A stretch of DNA of 64,000 bases from Chlorobiota bacterium. GTDB taxonomy: Bacteria; Bacteroidota; Ignavibacteria; OLB7. Below the pieces are notes generated by a model. It saw only the letters and a program-made list of their open reading frames with translations, had not been told where the DNA came from and made no database searches. Location: contig JADJXR010000001.1 of the NCBI GenBank assembly GCA_016710285.1, forward strand, positions 4,156,501-4,220,500. Direction: 5' to 3'. This document shows positions 43,046-51,370 of this stretch, piece after piece (positions within the stretch are counted from its first letter, which is position 1; each line of letters begins with the position of its first letter). A program made the position numbers and the translations under genes.

Positions 43046-43098
43046 ATGGGTACTAGTAAAGACCACGGTTTGCATACTTACTTCATCAAACCTATGAA

Positions 43099-43116
43099 TT
43101 ATTTCTATAGAAATAA
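43099..43116. promoter_or_regulatory. Perfect 18-bp palindrome between A2 and the XRE gene
   Basis: TTATTTCTATAGAAATAA is self-complementary over its whole length. It lies in the divergent intergenic region, 36 bases before the regulator start. It resembles an HTH-dimer operator and could overlap a promoter -10 region. Binding by the adjacent XRE protein is inferred from position. Confidence 0.5.
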
Positions 43117-43151
43117 CAACCCTTTTTATCGCCGCATACCTTTACCACCCT

Positions 43152-43436
43152 ATGCAGCGACAGCCATCTTATCTCCATTCATCCTCCCCTGATGATGAGA
43201 CTATCATTCCTGCTTTTGCTGCCGTTATACGATCTCTTCGACTCCAACACGGATTTACTCAAGAACAACTTGCCTGGCGCACCAACGTTGACCAATCCTT
43301 TATCTCAGCACTCGAACGAGGCCTGAAAGAACCTTGCCTTAAAACCATAGTTCAGCTTGCTTCTGCTTTCGATCTCCCGCTGTCGCAATTAATCATTGCT
43401 TTTGAGCAACAACGAAAGCAACATCCAAAATCCTGA
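43152..43436 (+). CDS. XRE-family HTH regulator, C-protein-like
   Basis: 94 residues with one helix-turn-helix: VIRSLRLQHGFTQEQLAWRT, DQSFISALERGLKEP and LKTIVQLASAFDLPLSQLI. Size and sequence style resemble controller (C) proteins of restriction-modification systems, but no such system is nearby. It sits between the two A-B units, divergent from A2, and its last 85 bases overlap the end of B1 on the opposite strand. Probable DNA target: the palindrome at 43099-43116, giving control of itself and perhaps of A2. Similar genes occur on mobile DNA. Confidence 0.8.
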   Translation: MQRQPSYLHSSSPDDETIIPAFAAVIRSLRLQHGFTQEQLAWRTNVDQSFISALERGLKEPCLKTIVQLASAFDLPLSQLIIAFEQQRKQHPKS

Positions 43437-45235
43437 TAGCCCAACATCCCTGGCCAATAGCGGTTCCGGTTTGTGTATAGCTGCGCTTGCCCAGGGTGGT
43501 AATACCCCACAAACAACCGCTGGAATGCCGTGTTGTACTTCTCCACCCCATCAGCCGTTAGCTCCAGCAATGGCAGATGACCACGCCCACCGTTGTGCTC
43601 AATGATGCTCGGAATCTGGTGTACTTCGCTCTCGAACAACGTGTCGGGCCGAATGTCATCTGGACCAAGAAACACCGCCATCGTGTCGTTCGTGGAGTTG
43701 ATGTACAGGTAACTCCCCGTTTGCGGGTTCCGACTTACTTCGGCAAACGATCGCTGGCCTAAGTCGTGCGAGAACAACAGCAAGCTGTCTCCAGCTTTCA
43801 CTTGTGCGGTTCCCTTGTATCTGGCAAGGTTGAAGCTATCGGCCACCATCTTCGCAATCCCGTTGAAGGCTCCATACTCGTTCGGAAATTGCTCCTCGCC
43901 ACACTGGAACCCGATCACATGGCGGCGAAGCGAATCCACCGGATAGGTCTCCACACGGTTGTTCACGTTGATGCTCGTTCCATACATCAGCTTCTTCATC
44001 GTCTTCATCAGCACATCGGACCGATACTTCCGCGCTTCGGCAGTTCGGCCCAATGCCATCTGCCCTCGGTAGTCGCGCAGGCTTACTGAACGCAAGTACA
44101 CATCCTCATTCACCCCAAGCCAATGCACACGGATGTCTATGCTTCTTGAGGCAGCGTCGGGGTGGGCGGGACCTCGCGTCACCTCGTCGCTGCACCAGCG
44201 GAGCGACATCGGGAACACCGCTTCCTTGTACTCGTTCCAGGCGAGGTTGTTGTCTATCAGGTCTTGCTTGCGGAGGTAGTAGCTGCGGCAGACGAACTCC
44301 ATATCCTGTTGGACATCTATTTTCTGGCCGCTGGAATTGAAGTAGGAGTTGTGGTTGTCGTTCGGGTCAACACCTATGTAGGTTGGTAGCTCATAGACGA
44401 TGTCTATCCGAAGCAATGCAGAGTCGTTGCTGACCGCAGAGTTTTGGTCAACATCACGGCGGAGATGTCCGGTAACGACGAGGTAGTTGATGGAGTCCTC
44501 GAAGACGGGGCGGTCGCGGCGGTCTTTCAGGAAGGCATCGGTCTTCTGGACGCTGTCGTTGCTGTAGAACGAGCGGCGCATCCAGGGTTTCACCCACCGG
44601 TACTTCTGCAACACCGAATCGTAGCCATAGACCACCCCCCACAAAATTGAATCGTTCGCCCCTGTGTTGTTTGTCGTGTATAACTCTTCTTGGACAAAAA
44701 CATTCGGTTGATCTGGATAGGGGTTATTATAATTTCCATTCGTATCCCCCCCTTGCCGATGCAAGAACTTTGTTGGCCACAACTGGCTTTGCACCGAGTC
44801 GAACGCATAAAACTCAATCGCTTGTCCCCATCCCATGTCGTTCAACGGCTTCAGCGTCAGCAATGCTCGCTGGTTCGATTGTCGAGCATTGCTCGACAAA
44901 AAACGGTCATTCTGCGTACTGTCGTTCTGGTTGATCTGAACATGAACAATCGGTATCCCCATCCATGCCGCATGATTCCACAAGTCGTAATAGTCGCGGT
45001 TGCGCGAAGACTTATGCACCGGCCCCCATTTCTGGAACGTGCCGGCGATGTAGAACTCATCATTACCAACACCATACATCGGGCGAAGCGGTGGCTTCGT
45101 GGTATCCACTGCCCGAAGAAACTGGGCATAGCTCTGGCTTCCAGCCAGCAACATCAACAGCAACGTGGTCAGTAGTCGCGCCATCGTATGACGTGACTTC
45201 AATGATCTTCCTCCCTTGATCGTGATCGTCTTCAT
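43352..45235 (-). CDS. Secreted protein B1, family not recognised (3' truncated)
   Basis: 627 residues from the ATG at 45235. An RBS (GGAGAG) and a signal peptide (LLTTLLLMLLAGSQSYAQ) support the start. The mature part is rich in Trp, Tyr and Asn/Asp (FYIAGTFQKWGPVHKSSRNR, PTYIGVDPNDNHNSYFNSSG) and matches no family I know. Up to about GMLGYQD the sequence looks like secreted protein. The last ~30 residues (CCFRCCSKAMINCDSG...) come from the reverse strand of the XRE gene, so the 3' end was replaced. No sorting domain remains. Located 63 bp after A1 on the same strand. Confidence 0.65.
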   Translation of the reverse strand: MKTITIKGGRSLKSRHTMARLLTTLLLMLLAGSQSYAQFLRAVDTTKPPLRPMYGVGNDEFYIAGTFQKWGPVHKSSRNRDYYDLWNHAAWMGIPIVHVQINQNDSTQNDRFLSSNARQSNQRALLTLKPLNDMGWGQAIEFYAFDSVQSQLWPTKFLHRQGGDTNGNYNNPYPDQPNVFVQEELYTTNNTGANDSILWGVVYGYDSVLQKYRWVKPWMRRSFYSNDSVQKTDAFLKDRRDRPVFEDSINYLVVTGHLRRDVDQNSAVSNDSALLRIDIVYELPTYIGVDPNDNHNSYFNSSGQKIDVQQDMEFVCRSYYLRKQDLIDNNLAWNEYKEAVFPMSLRWCSDEVTRGPAHPDAASRSIDIRVHWLGVNEDVYLRSVSLRDYRGQMALGRTAEARKYRSDVLMKTMKKLMYGTSINVNNRVETYPVDSLRRHVIGFQCGEEQFPNEYGAFNGIAKMVADSFNLARYKGTAQVKAGDSLLLFSHDLGQRSFAEVSRNPQTGSYLYINSTNDTMAVFLGPDDIRPDTLFESEVHQIPSIIEHNGGRGHLPLLELTADGVEKYNTAFQRLFVGYYHPGQAQLYTNRNRYWPGMLGYQDFGCCFRCCSKAMINCDSGRSKAEAS

Positions 45236-46998
45236 GGTTCTCTCCATGATAGTATTGAACGAAGTGCCACCCGAAACGGTGACGTGGATTGATCGGATTA
45301 GTGTTGAACAAGAATCTGCGTGCTGGCAAGCACCTGCCCCGAACGGTCGTACGCCGTTAGCAAGTACGTTCCCGATGGAACCGCAGCCGTGGACCATCGA
45401 GCGGCGCCACGCTCTGGGCGTATCTCGTTTTCGGTTATCAGTTTGCCAGCGATGTCGTGGATGGAGAATCGGGTTGGCATGATTGCGAGGTCGCCACGCC
45501 AAGCGAGATTGAGTTCGGTGGTGGCGGGGTTTGGCCAGAGGTAGAGTCCCCGTTGGTGGTTAGCCATCGGCTCGGTGCGAACGCTGACGGTGGGTTGATC
45601 CAGTGGGATGTACGGGCCACCAGCGAGGATCACTGCGATGCCAGAATAGTCCCCTGGCCAACGAGGATGACTTTGTATCTGATCCTCCCATCCATCATCA
45701 TTACAGTCAGGAAGCCTGCCACCAAACCCGTTCACCGCATGATTCCGTAATCCGTCAAGCCCAGCCGAGTAAAACCCATCGTAAGCTCCATTAGGGCCAT
45801 TACGACTTCCTGAAAAGAATGACATATAGGTATCCTCATTTCCACCAGCGATCAACCGCAACATCATTGTTCGCTGTGTGCTATCATTCAGATGACCAAT
45901 CGAACCAAAGATTGAGCCAGCGGAATTACTGGTGTATTGGTCAAGGTTTGGGAACCATTGCTCGGCATCGGAGCGAGCGAAGGTTCGGCTGCGAACCGAT
46001 TTCCCCGAGCGACTTCGATAGATGTAGGTCCCTCGTGTGGCATCGCGACCTGCGGTTCCGGCGAAGTCCATCACCTTATCCCCGTCAAAATCCCCCACTG
46101 TCATGTGGTAGTTCAACCCGCTGGAGTCATCAAGGAGAATCTCCCGATCGGGTTCGGTCCATGTCCAGGGGGAGGTCTCGGTGCCAAACCACATCTTCAA
46201 TTTGAAGCCCTCGGAATACTTCGCCACCGTCACAAGGTCCCGATGTGCGTCTCCATCAAGATCCAACAGCTTCGCCGTGTAAAACTGGGCATCGGTCGCC
46301 TCCTCCGGATCACGTACCACATAATCCGGCGTATCTATCTGGAACCCTGCCCCCCCTCGGTAAAACCAATACTCCGGCGCTTTCGTGACAAGGTTATCTC
46401 CATGACGGACACCCAAATGAGCCAAAATCAGTTCTTCACCTGCATTCCCATCAAGGTCTTGAGCAAAAATGTAGTATGGATAAATCCCTATGTACTCTTT
46501 GCTGGATTTCGTTCGCGTGTATGGATCAAGCGTATCATCGGCGGTAGTTGATAGTTCATTGTTCTTCACACCAAACAGAAACAGTCGATAAGAATACGCT
46601 GCACCATTGTTAATCGGAACCAGATCATTGAATCCGATCATCAGATTCCCATTCCCAAAGAAGTCCCCATACACCGGGTAGCCAATGCCAGCCAGCAAGC
46701 TATCACCAACCCACACTGGCTCAGTGCTTGGAACCGGGCTTCCACCCAAATACACCCGCCATTGGGAGGCCAGACCGAACTGCACCGCGAAGTCGGTGAT
46801 CGAGTCCCCGTTAATATCCCCCACCGGGCCGCAGCCTTGCCCAACGCGGTCGCCATCGTTGCCAGTAATTGTCCAGATGCGCCTGAGCAGAACAGCATCG
46901 GGGTTTTGGGTGATGGGTTCAACAACGGGTTGGGCATACAAGGGTAGGCTTGCTGCGGCAAGCAGAAGAAGAGTCTGGATGGTGGTTCTGGTGTTCAT
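43782..46998 (-). repeat. Direct duplication, unit 1 (A1 + B1)
   Basis: Counterpart of 39782-42993. The B part (43782-45235) and the 3' third of A are near-identical to unit 2. Divergent blocks in A1 lie at about 45640-45930 and 46390-46790. Confidence 0.85.
45298..46998 (-). CDS. FG-GAP T9SS cargo protein A1 (intact copy)
   Basis: 566 residues. The signal peptide is MNTRTTIQTLLLLAAASLPL YAQ. FG-GAP calcium loops include VGDINGDSITDFAVQFG, AQDLDGNAGEELILA, LLDLDGDAHRDLVTVA, VGDFDGDKVMDFAGT and PDCNDDGWEDQIQ, consistent with a beta-propeller. The T9SS type A tail is complete (LYLWPNPATTELNLAWRG ... FSIHDIAGKLITENEI ... VPSGTYLLTAYDRSGQVLAS), ending TQILVQH. Paralogue of frameshifted A2; the two differ in sharply bounded internal blocks. 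Starts a two-gene unit with B1. Confidence 0.82.
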   Translation of the reverse strand: MNTRTTIQTLLLLAAASLPLYAQPVVEPITQNPDAVLLRRIWTITGNDGDRVGQGCGPVGDINGDSITDFAVQFGLASQWRVYLGGSPVPSTEPVWVGDSLLAGIGYPVYGDFFGNGNLMIGFNDLVPINNGAAYSYRLFLFGVKNNELSTTADDTLDPYTRTKSSKEYIGIYPYYIFAQDLDGNAGEELILAHLGVRHGDNLVTKAPEYWFYRGGAGFQIDTPDYVVRDPEEATDAQFYTAKLLDLDGDAHRDLVTVAKYSEGFKLKMWFGTETSPWTWTEPDREILLDDSSGLNYHMTVGDFDGDKVMDFAGTAGRDATRGTYIYRSRSGKSVRSRTFARSDAEQWFPNLDQYTSNSAGSIFGSIGHLNDSTQRTMMLRLIAGGNEDTYMSFFSGSRNGPNGAYDGFYSAGLDGLRNHAVNGFGGRLPDCNDDGWEDQIQSHPRWPGDYSGIAVILAGGPYIPLDQPTVSVRTEPMANHQRGLYLWPNPATTELNLAWRGDLAIMPTRFSIHDIAGKLITENEIRPERGAARWSTAAVPSGTYLLTAYDRSGQVLASTQILVQH

Positions 46999-47016
46999 CG
47001 AATGATCCTCGGGTTG

Positions 47017-47038
47017 GTTGGCAGGAACTTACGCCAAC
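47017..47038 (-). promoter_or_regulatory. Hairpin with conserved loop in the A1 leader
   Basis: GTTGGC (47017-47022) pairs with GCCAAC (47033-47038); the mRNA-strand loop reads GTAAGTTCCT. It lies 19 bases upstream of the A1 ATG, just before a GAGG ribosome site. Relative to the A2 hairpin, one C-G pair is replaced by G-C while the loop core GTAAGTTCC is kept. Confidence 0.5.
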
Positions 47039-47170
47039 GGGCTTACTTGATAAAGACAATGATCATGGCCAATGTTCTCACCCATTGCCCTCTCCCCCCA
47101 ATTCGCTAACGTTGCGGTGGATTTCCGGGCAACAACTCTATTTCCTCACACTGCTATTCGGCGCATCACT

Positions 47171-47524
47171 ATGAACCTTGACTCTCCGCTTTTCCAGCAA
47201 GATTGCATCCCCTGCAAAGGGGGCGTTCCCCCGCTACAAGGGGATGACCTGAAACTGATCCATGAACGGCTTGGTGGCAATTGGGAAGTGGTGAATGAGC
47301 ACCACTTGCGGAAGGAGTTCACCTTCCCTGATTTTGCGCAGGCACTGGCGTTCACCAACGGCGTTGGAGGGCTTGCCGAGCAGCAAGGCCATCACCCTGA
47401 CATCTATCTGGCGTGGGGGAAAGTGGTGGTGACGATCTGGACCCACAAGATTGATGGGCTGGTAGAAAGCGATTTCATCCTTGCCGCAAAAATTGACCGG
47501 ATGGTGAAGGAGGAAGGGGCGTAG
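47171..47524 (+). CDS. phhB: 4a-hydroxytetrahydrobiopterin dehydratase (PCD)
   Basis: 117 residues from the ATG at 47171, a normal family length. EFTFPDFAQALAFTNGVGGLAEQQGHHPDI and the motif WGKVVVTIWTHKIDGL carry the active-site His residues of pterin-4a-carbinolamine dehydratase. The enzyme recycles the pterin cofactor of aromatic amino acid hydroxylases and in some bacteria has a role in molybdopterin metabolism. No hydroxylase gene is in the window. Single-gene unit ending in a strong bidirectional terminator. Confidence 0.92.
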   Translation: MNLDSPLFQQDCIPCKGGVPPLQGDDLKLIHERLGGNWEVVNEHHLRKEFTFPDFAQALAFTNGVGGLAEQQGHHPDIYLAWGKVVVTIWTHKIDGLVESDFILAAKIDRMVKEEGA

Positions 47525-47558
47525 GGAGAAAAAACCTTTTGCTCTTCATGCTATTTCC

Positions 47559-47601
47559 CAACAAAAAAAAGCGGCAATTCTGAAAAAGAATTGCCGCTTT
47601 T
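47559..47601. terminator. Bidirectional terminator between phhB and the tRNA genes
   Basis: AAAAGCGGCAATTC (47567-47580) pairs perfectly with GAATTGCCGCTTTT (47588-47601), with a 7-nt loop. On the minus strand it runs into eight T, ending the tRNA transcript; on the plus strand it ends phhB. Confidence 0.85.
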
Positions 47602-47677
47602 GGTAGCGGAGGAGGGATTCGAACCCCCGACACATGGATTATGATTCCATTGCTCTAACCGACTGAGCTACTCCGCC
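47601..47677 (-). tRNA. tRNA-Met (CAT)
   Basis: A 77-nt cloverleaf on the minus strand including an encoded CCA. The acceptor is GGCGGAG/CTCCGCT (first pair G-U), the anticodon stem ATGGA/TCCAT has loop ATCATAA (anticodon CAT), and the T arm contains GGTTCGAATCC. The Met elongator is the best reading; a tRNA-Ile2 that is later modified also carries CAT and cannot be excluded. Confidence 0.93.
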
Positions 47678-47710
47678 ATTGCTGCGCCGCTTGTTCCCCG
47701 CGTTGCACCG

Positions 47711-47785
47711 TGGGCGCTGAGGGATTTGAACCCCCGACCTCCTCGGTGTAAACGAGGCGCTCTGAACCAGCTGAGCTAAGCGCCC
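47711..47785 (-). tRNA. tRNA-Val (TAC)
   Basis: A 75-nt cloverleaf on the minus strand. The acceptor is GGGCGCT/AGCGCCC with discriminator A, the anticodon stem CCTCG/CGAGG has loop TTTACAC (anticodon TAC), and the T arm contains GGTTCAAATCC. CCA is not encoded, unlike in the neighbouring tRNA-Met. It lies 33 bp upstream of tRNA-Met in the same transcript. Confidence 0.95.
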
Positions 47786-47895
47786 TTTCCGTTCGTGGCG
47801 TTGCCGCCAGAAGTAAGGGGCTGCAAATATAGCCGCTGAGGGGGCCAACGCAAGCGGTTCCACGCGGGCAAGTTCGCATCAATTAGTTTCCTTGA

Positions 47896-49578
47896 TTACT
47901 TGATTACCTCCCCCCTAAACTCCATCGTGTAGCCCTCCCCCACAATCTTCCCAAGATACGCGCCGCTTGGAAGCGATGCCGGGAACCGCTGCCGCATCAC
48001 GCTGGTGGCTTCCTCAATCTGCCAGCGCGCAACTTCGTTCCCTTGAAGGTCGGTGATGGTGGCCGTGGCGTTGCTGGGAAGCGGAGCCGTAAACTGCACC
48101 ATCACCTCGCGCCCGTCGCTGCCGAAGGTGATGGTTTCCACCGTTGGCCAGCGGTCCGCTTGCGGGGCGGCCACCCCGCTCGATTTATCGGCCATCTCGT
48201 ACCGCAGCGATAGCTCCCCATCTTCGTCGAACGACTCCACAATCAGCCGGTGCACCGGAACCGTCTCCACCCGCAGCCGCCCGATTGTTGACTTGCCGTT
48301 GGTTTGCCCTCCGGTAAAAACATTGAATCCATACCGCCGCAGGGTATCGTACAGAAAACTGTTGGGAACATCCAGATTGGCCGCCACGAACTCCGGCACA
48401 ACCGAATGGGAACCATCATCGAACAGGTTGTTGTGGACGCTTCCGGTGATGATTAAAAAATTCCGCCCGGCCTCGGTTTTTAGCAGCTTCCGAAGCGAGT
48501 CAAGGTCCGCAGGATAGCCCACCCAGTACTCGGCGGTTTCGCGGGCAATGTTCGGGCGGCCAACAAGAAGCGCGGCGGGGATCAGCGGAGCCAGCCCGGG
48601 ATTGAACGGCCCCTGGCTGGCCAACACCTTCCAACGTGCCGTCGAATTCCGGATTGCCTGCAGCAGCCAGGTCCGCTGGTCCACCCCCGGAACCGGATAG
48701 CCGGACAGCATGGAGTGCCCCGCTGCGGGGGCAAACTTCCCGTCGCGGAAGGCGGAGTCCACCGGGCTGCGCTGCGTGCGGCTGTCCATCATAAACACCT
48801 CCACATTTCCAACCCGGAAGGAGTGCCACACTCCCCCCTGCGGATTGGCCAATGGATAGTGTGGTTGATATCGCTGGTAAGCCTGCAGCAGTTCATTTTT
48901 TAGTGTTGGGGGGATCGAGCCGTCGCCGTTGTTTCCAGCAAAGTCGTGGTCGTCCCACTCGTAAGCGATCCCCATCTGCGAAAGAATTTTTGTGGTGAGC
49001 GGGTAGGTCGTGTCCAGCCGTGTGGCGTAGGATTGGCGGATTGTGCCGGGCACGTTCGGGAACCCGGGGACCAGCACGTCAGGATAGGACCAATCTCCCA
49101 AATGGATGAAGTAATCCCCCCCAAGCCCCCCGCCAACGTCGAACGTTTTTCCGGCGGCCCCCTGCGATGCGCGATTGCACGAACCGAACAGCAACGTCAC
49201 CGGCGCGTCGGTGCCGGCCACGGGGAACGTGGTGAACGATTGCGTGGGGGAAATCCTTCCGCCAGCAGCGTCAACAACGCGGTAGTGGTAACGGGTGGAA
49301 GGAAGCAATCCTTGCAGCGTAATCTTCAACACAAAATCTTCCGATTGCTGCGGCGTAACTTGGGCCGTCTGTTGGGGGGTTGCGAAGGTGGAATCGTCGT
49401 CGTATTCAATGCCGACCGGCTGCCCGCCACTGCGCCAGACCAACACCGTGGCGGCGCGGTCGGTGACGTTGCCAACAAATGGCCAGCGGAACAGCGGCTG
49501 CGCAAAACTTGGAAGAACGCACGCCAGCATCGTGAGCATCGCGGCAACCAGCACGGGGCGGAAATATGGAGGTATCAT
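47896..49578 (-). CDS. PhoD-like alkaline phosphatase with T9SS-type tail
   Basis: 560 residues from the ATG at 49578. The signal peptide is MIPPYFRPVLVAAMLTMLAC VLPSFAQ. An N-terminal PhoD Fn3-like domain (VTDRAATVLVWRSG, STRYHYRVVD) precedes the metallophosphatase core: LFGSCNRAS, FIHLGDWSYPD, YEWDDHDFAGNNGDG, FMMDSRTQRS, WKVLASQGPF and ITGSVHNN. The C-terminal ~80 residues (VMVQFTAPLPSNATATITDL ... SLPSGAYLGKI ... GEVIK) form a T9SS-like sorting domain. Probably a surface or released phosphodiesterase/phosphatase that scavenges phosphate. Substrate not determined. Confidence 0.88.
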   Translation of the reverse strand: MIPPYFRPVLVAAMLTMLACVLPSFAQPLFRWPFVGNVTDRAATVLVWRSGGQPVGIEYDDDSTFATPQQTAQVTPQQSEDFVLKITLQGLLPSTRYHYRVVDAAGGRISPTQSFTTFPVAGTDAPVTLLFGSCNRASQGAAGKTFDVGGGLGGDYFIHLGDWSYPDVLVPGFPNVPGTIRQSYATRLDTTYPLTTKILSQMGIAYEWDDHDFAGNNGDGSIPPTLKNELLQAYQRYQPHYPLANPQGGVWHSFRVGNVEVFMMDSRTQRSPVDSAFRDGKFAPAAGHSMLSGYPVPGVDQRTWLLQAIRNSTARWKVLASQGPFNPGLAPLIPAALLVGRPNIARETAEYWVGYPADLDSLRKLLKTEAGRNFLIITGSVHNNLFDDGSHSVVPEFVAANLDVPNSFLYDTLRRYGFNVFTGGQTNGKSTIGRLRVETVPVHRLIVESFDEDGELSLRYEMADKSSGVAAPQADRWPTVETITFGSDGREVMVQFTAPLPSNATATITDLQGNEVARWQIEEATSVMRQRFPASLPSGAYLGKIVGEGYTMEFRGEVIK

Positions 49579-49659
49579 GGCTATCCTTTTGCGGTTGTTG
49601 TGCCGGAATATACTTCCGTTGCAACTCTGCCGAATCAACGGAAAGACTTCAACACCAAG

Positions 49660-51276
49660 ATGACTGAATCAGAATTTGACTGCATCGTGGTTGGTGCCGG
49701 CCACAACGGGCTGACCACCGCTTGCTACCTGGCAAAAGCCGGGCTGCGGGTGGCGGTGGTTGAGCGGCGCGACATGGTTGGCGGGGCGGTTGCTACCGAG
49801 GAGATGTTCGGCGGATACCAGATGGACGTTGGCGGATCGGCACACATCATGATCCACCTGACCCCGGTGGTGCGTGAATTGGAGTTGGAGAAGTTCGGGC
49901 TGGAGTATCTAGAGATGGACCCGTTTGCCTGGCACCCCACCGATGACGGCCAATGGCTTGCGTACTACCGCGACGTTGAACGCACCTGCCAATCAATCGC
50001 GCAAATCAGCCCGCAGGATGCCGAATGCTACCACCAGTTCTGCAAGTTCTGGCGGGCAATCAACGAAGGGGTGTTCGATGCGTTCCTGCAACCGCCAACG
50101 CCGGGGCGATTGCTCCGAACGATGATGAGCGGAAAGTTCGGGAAGAAGCAAGACGTGGCGGGGACCCTTCGGAAGATATTCTCCAGCTATGGCCAAGTCA
50201 TCACCGAATCGTTCGTTAGCCAGCCGGTGCGCGCCTCGATGAACTGGTTGGCGGCGCAATCGGGACCGCCACCATCGGAGCTTGCCACAGCCGATTTTGT
50301 GGGGTGGCACTCGATGATTCACGTGTCGGGGGCCAAGCGGCCACGCGGCGGAAGCGGGATGCTGACCCAAGCAATGGCGCGGCGATTCCAAGCCGACGGC
50401 GGGACGATTTTCACCGGGGAACCGGCCAAGCGGATCATCATCAACAACGGAACGGCCGTTGGGGTGGAGCTTGCCAACGGAACCACATTGCACGCACGGC
50501 GGGCAGTGGTTTCCGGGGCGCACGTCGTCACCACCATGCTGACGCTTGTTGGTGCCGAGCACCTTCCGGCCGCGTTGGTGAAACGGATCAAGGACCTACG
50601 GATCGGGAACGGCTTTGGGATGATTCTGCGATGCGCCAGCACCGAGCTTCCGAACTACGTGGCCATGCCCCACAACCCGGCGGAGCATTCCCCAGCGAAT
50701 CCGCATCACTCCCACACCGGGCTGCAATTGCTTTGCCCCAGCATGCAGTATCTGGACCACGCCTACGCCGACTACCTTCGCGGAATCCCCGCGCGCGACC
50801 CCGCGTGTTTGCTGATGACCTTCTCCGCCATTGACGGCACGCTGGCTCCGGCGGGGAAACACACCATTTTCATCTGGGGTCAGTATCACCCCTATCAGCT
50901 TTCCAACGGCGAGCATTGGGACAACATCCGCCAGCGCGAGGCCGAGAAGTTGATTGATGTTGCGGCCCGCTACGCGCCAAATTTGAAATCGGTAATCACC
51001 GACATCTACATCCAGACCCCGTTGGATATTGAGCGGAAGCACGGGATGCTGCGGGGAAACGTGATGCACCTGGAGATGTCGTTCGACCAGATGTTCCTGT
51101 TCCGCCCCACCCCCGAACTGAGTAACTACACCACGCCCATCCGAAACCTGTTTCTTACCGGAGCCAGCACCCACCCCGGCGGAGGTATCTTTGCGGCCAG
51201 CGGGCGCAACACCGCGCAGGTGGTCCTGAAAGCAATCGGCAAAACCGGAAGACGGTGGTTCGCAAAAACTCCATAA
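49660..51276 (+). CDS. FAD-dependent oxidoreductase, phytoene-desaturase-like
   Basis: 538 residues from the ATG at 49660; the frame stays open far upstream, but that part is antisense to the phosphatase gene. The dinucleotide-binding motif CIVVGAGHNGLTTACYLAKAG is followed by VVERRDMVGGA and a C-terminal FAD motif (NLFLTGASTHPGGGIFAASG). GGSGMLTQAMARRFQADGG is typical of the CrtI/amine-oxidase-like group. Substrate unknown: carotenoid desaturation is possible, but no other carotenoid gene is adjacent. The cysteine desulfurase gene follows on the same strand after 94 bp. Confidence 0.85.
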   Translation: MTESEFDCIVVGAGHNGLTTACYLAKAGLRVAVVERRDMVGGAVATEEMFGGYQMDVGGSAHIMIHLTPVVRELELEKFGLEYLEMDPFAWHPTDDGQWLAYYRDVERTCQSIAQISPQDAECYHQFCKFWRAINEGVFDAFLQPPTPGRLLRTMMSGKFGKKQDVAGTLRKIFSSYGQVITESFVSQPVRASMNWLAAQSGPPPSELATADFVGWHSMIHVSGAKRPRGGSGMLTQAMARRFQADGGTIFTGEPAKRIIINNGTAVGVELANGTTLHARRAVVSGAHVVTTMLTLVGAEHLPAALVKRIKDLRIGNGFGMILRCASTELPNYVAMPHNPAEHSPANPHHSHTGLQLLCPSMQYLDHAYADYLRGIPARDPACLLMTFSAIDGTLAPAGKHTIFIWGQYHPYQLSNGEHWDNIRQREAEKLIDVAARYAPNLKSVITDIYIQTPLDIERKHGMLRGNVMHLEMSFDQMFLFRPTPELSNYTTPIRNLFLTGASTHPGGGIFAASGRNTAQVVLKAIGKTGRRWFAKTP

Positions 51277-51370
51277 CCTCCAACCTCACGTTTTGGGCCA
51301 GGCCGATCGTTCGGGAGCGTCGGTTAGTTTCATGGCCTTCAAACTCAACATTCTTCAACAAGCACCAACT

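Noticed and set aside
43152..43436. Restriction-modification locus around the C-protein-like regulator
   Set aside because: No methyltransferase or endonuclease gene is found on either side; flanking sequence is secreted-protein genes.
48946..49659. Upstream extension of the FAD oxidoreductase frame
   Set aside because: This part is antisense to the phosphatase gene; the FAD motif and normal start begin at 49660.
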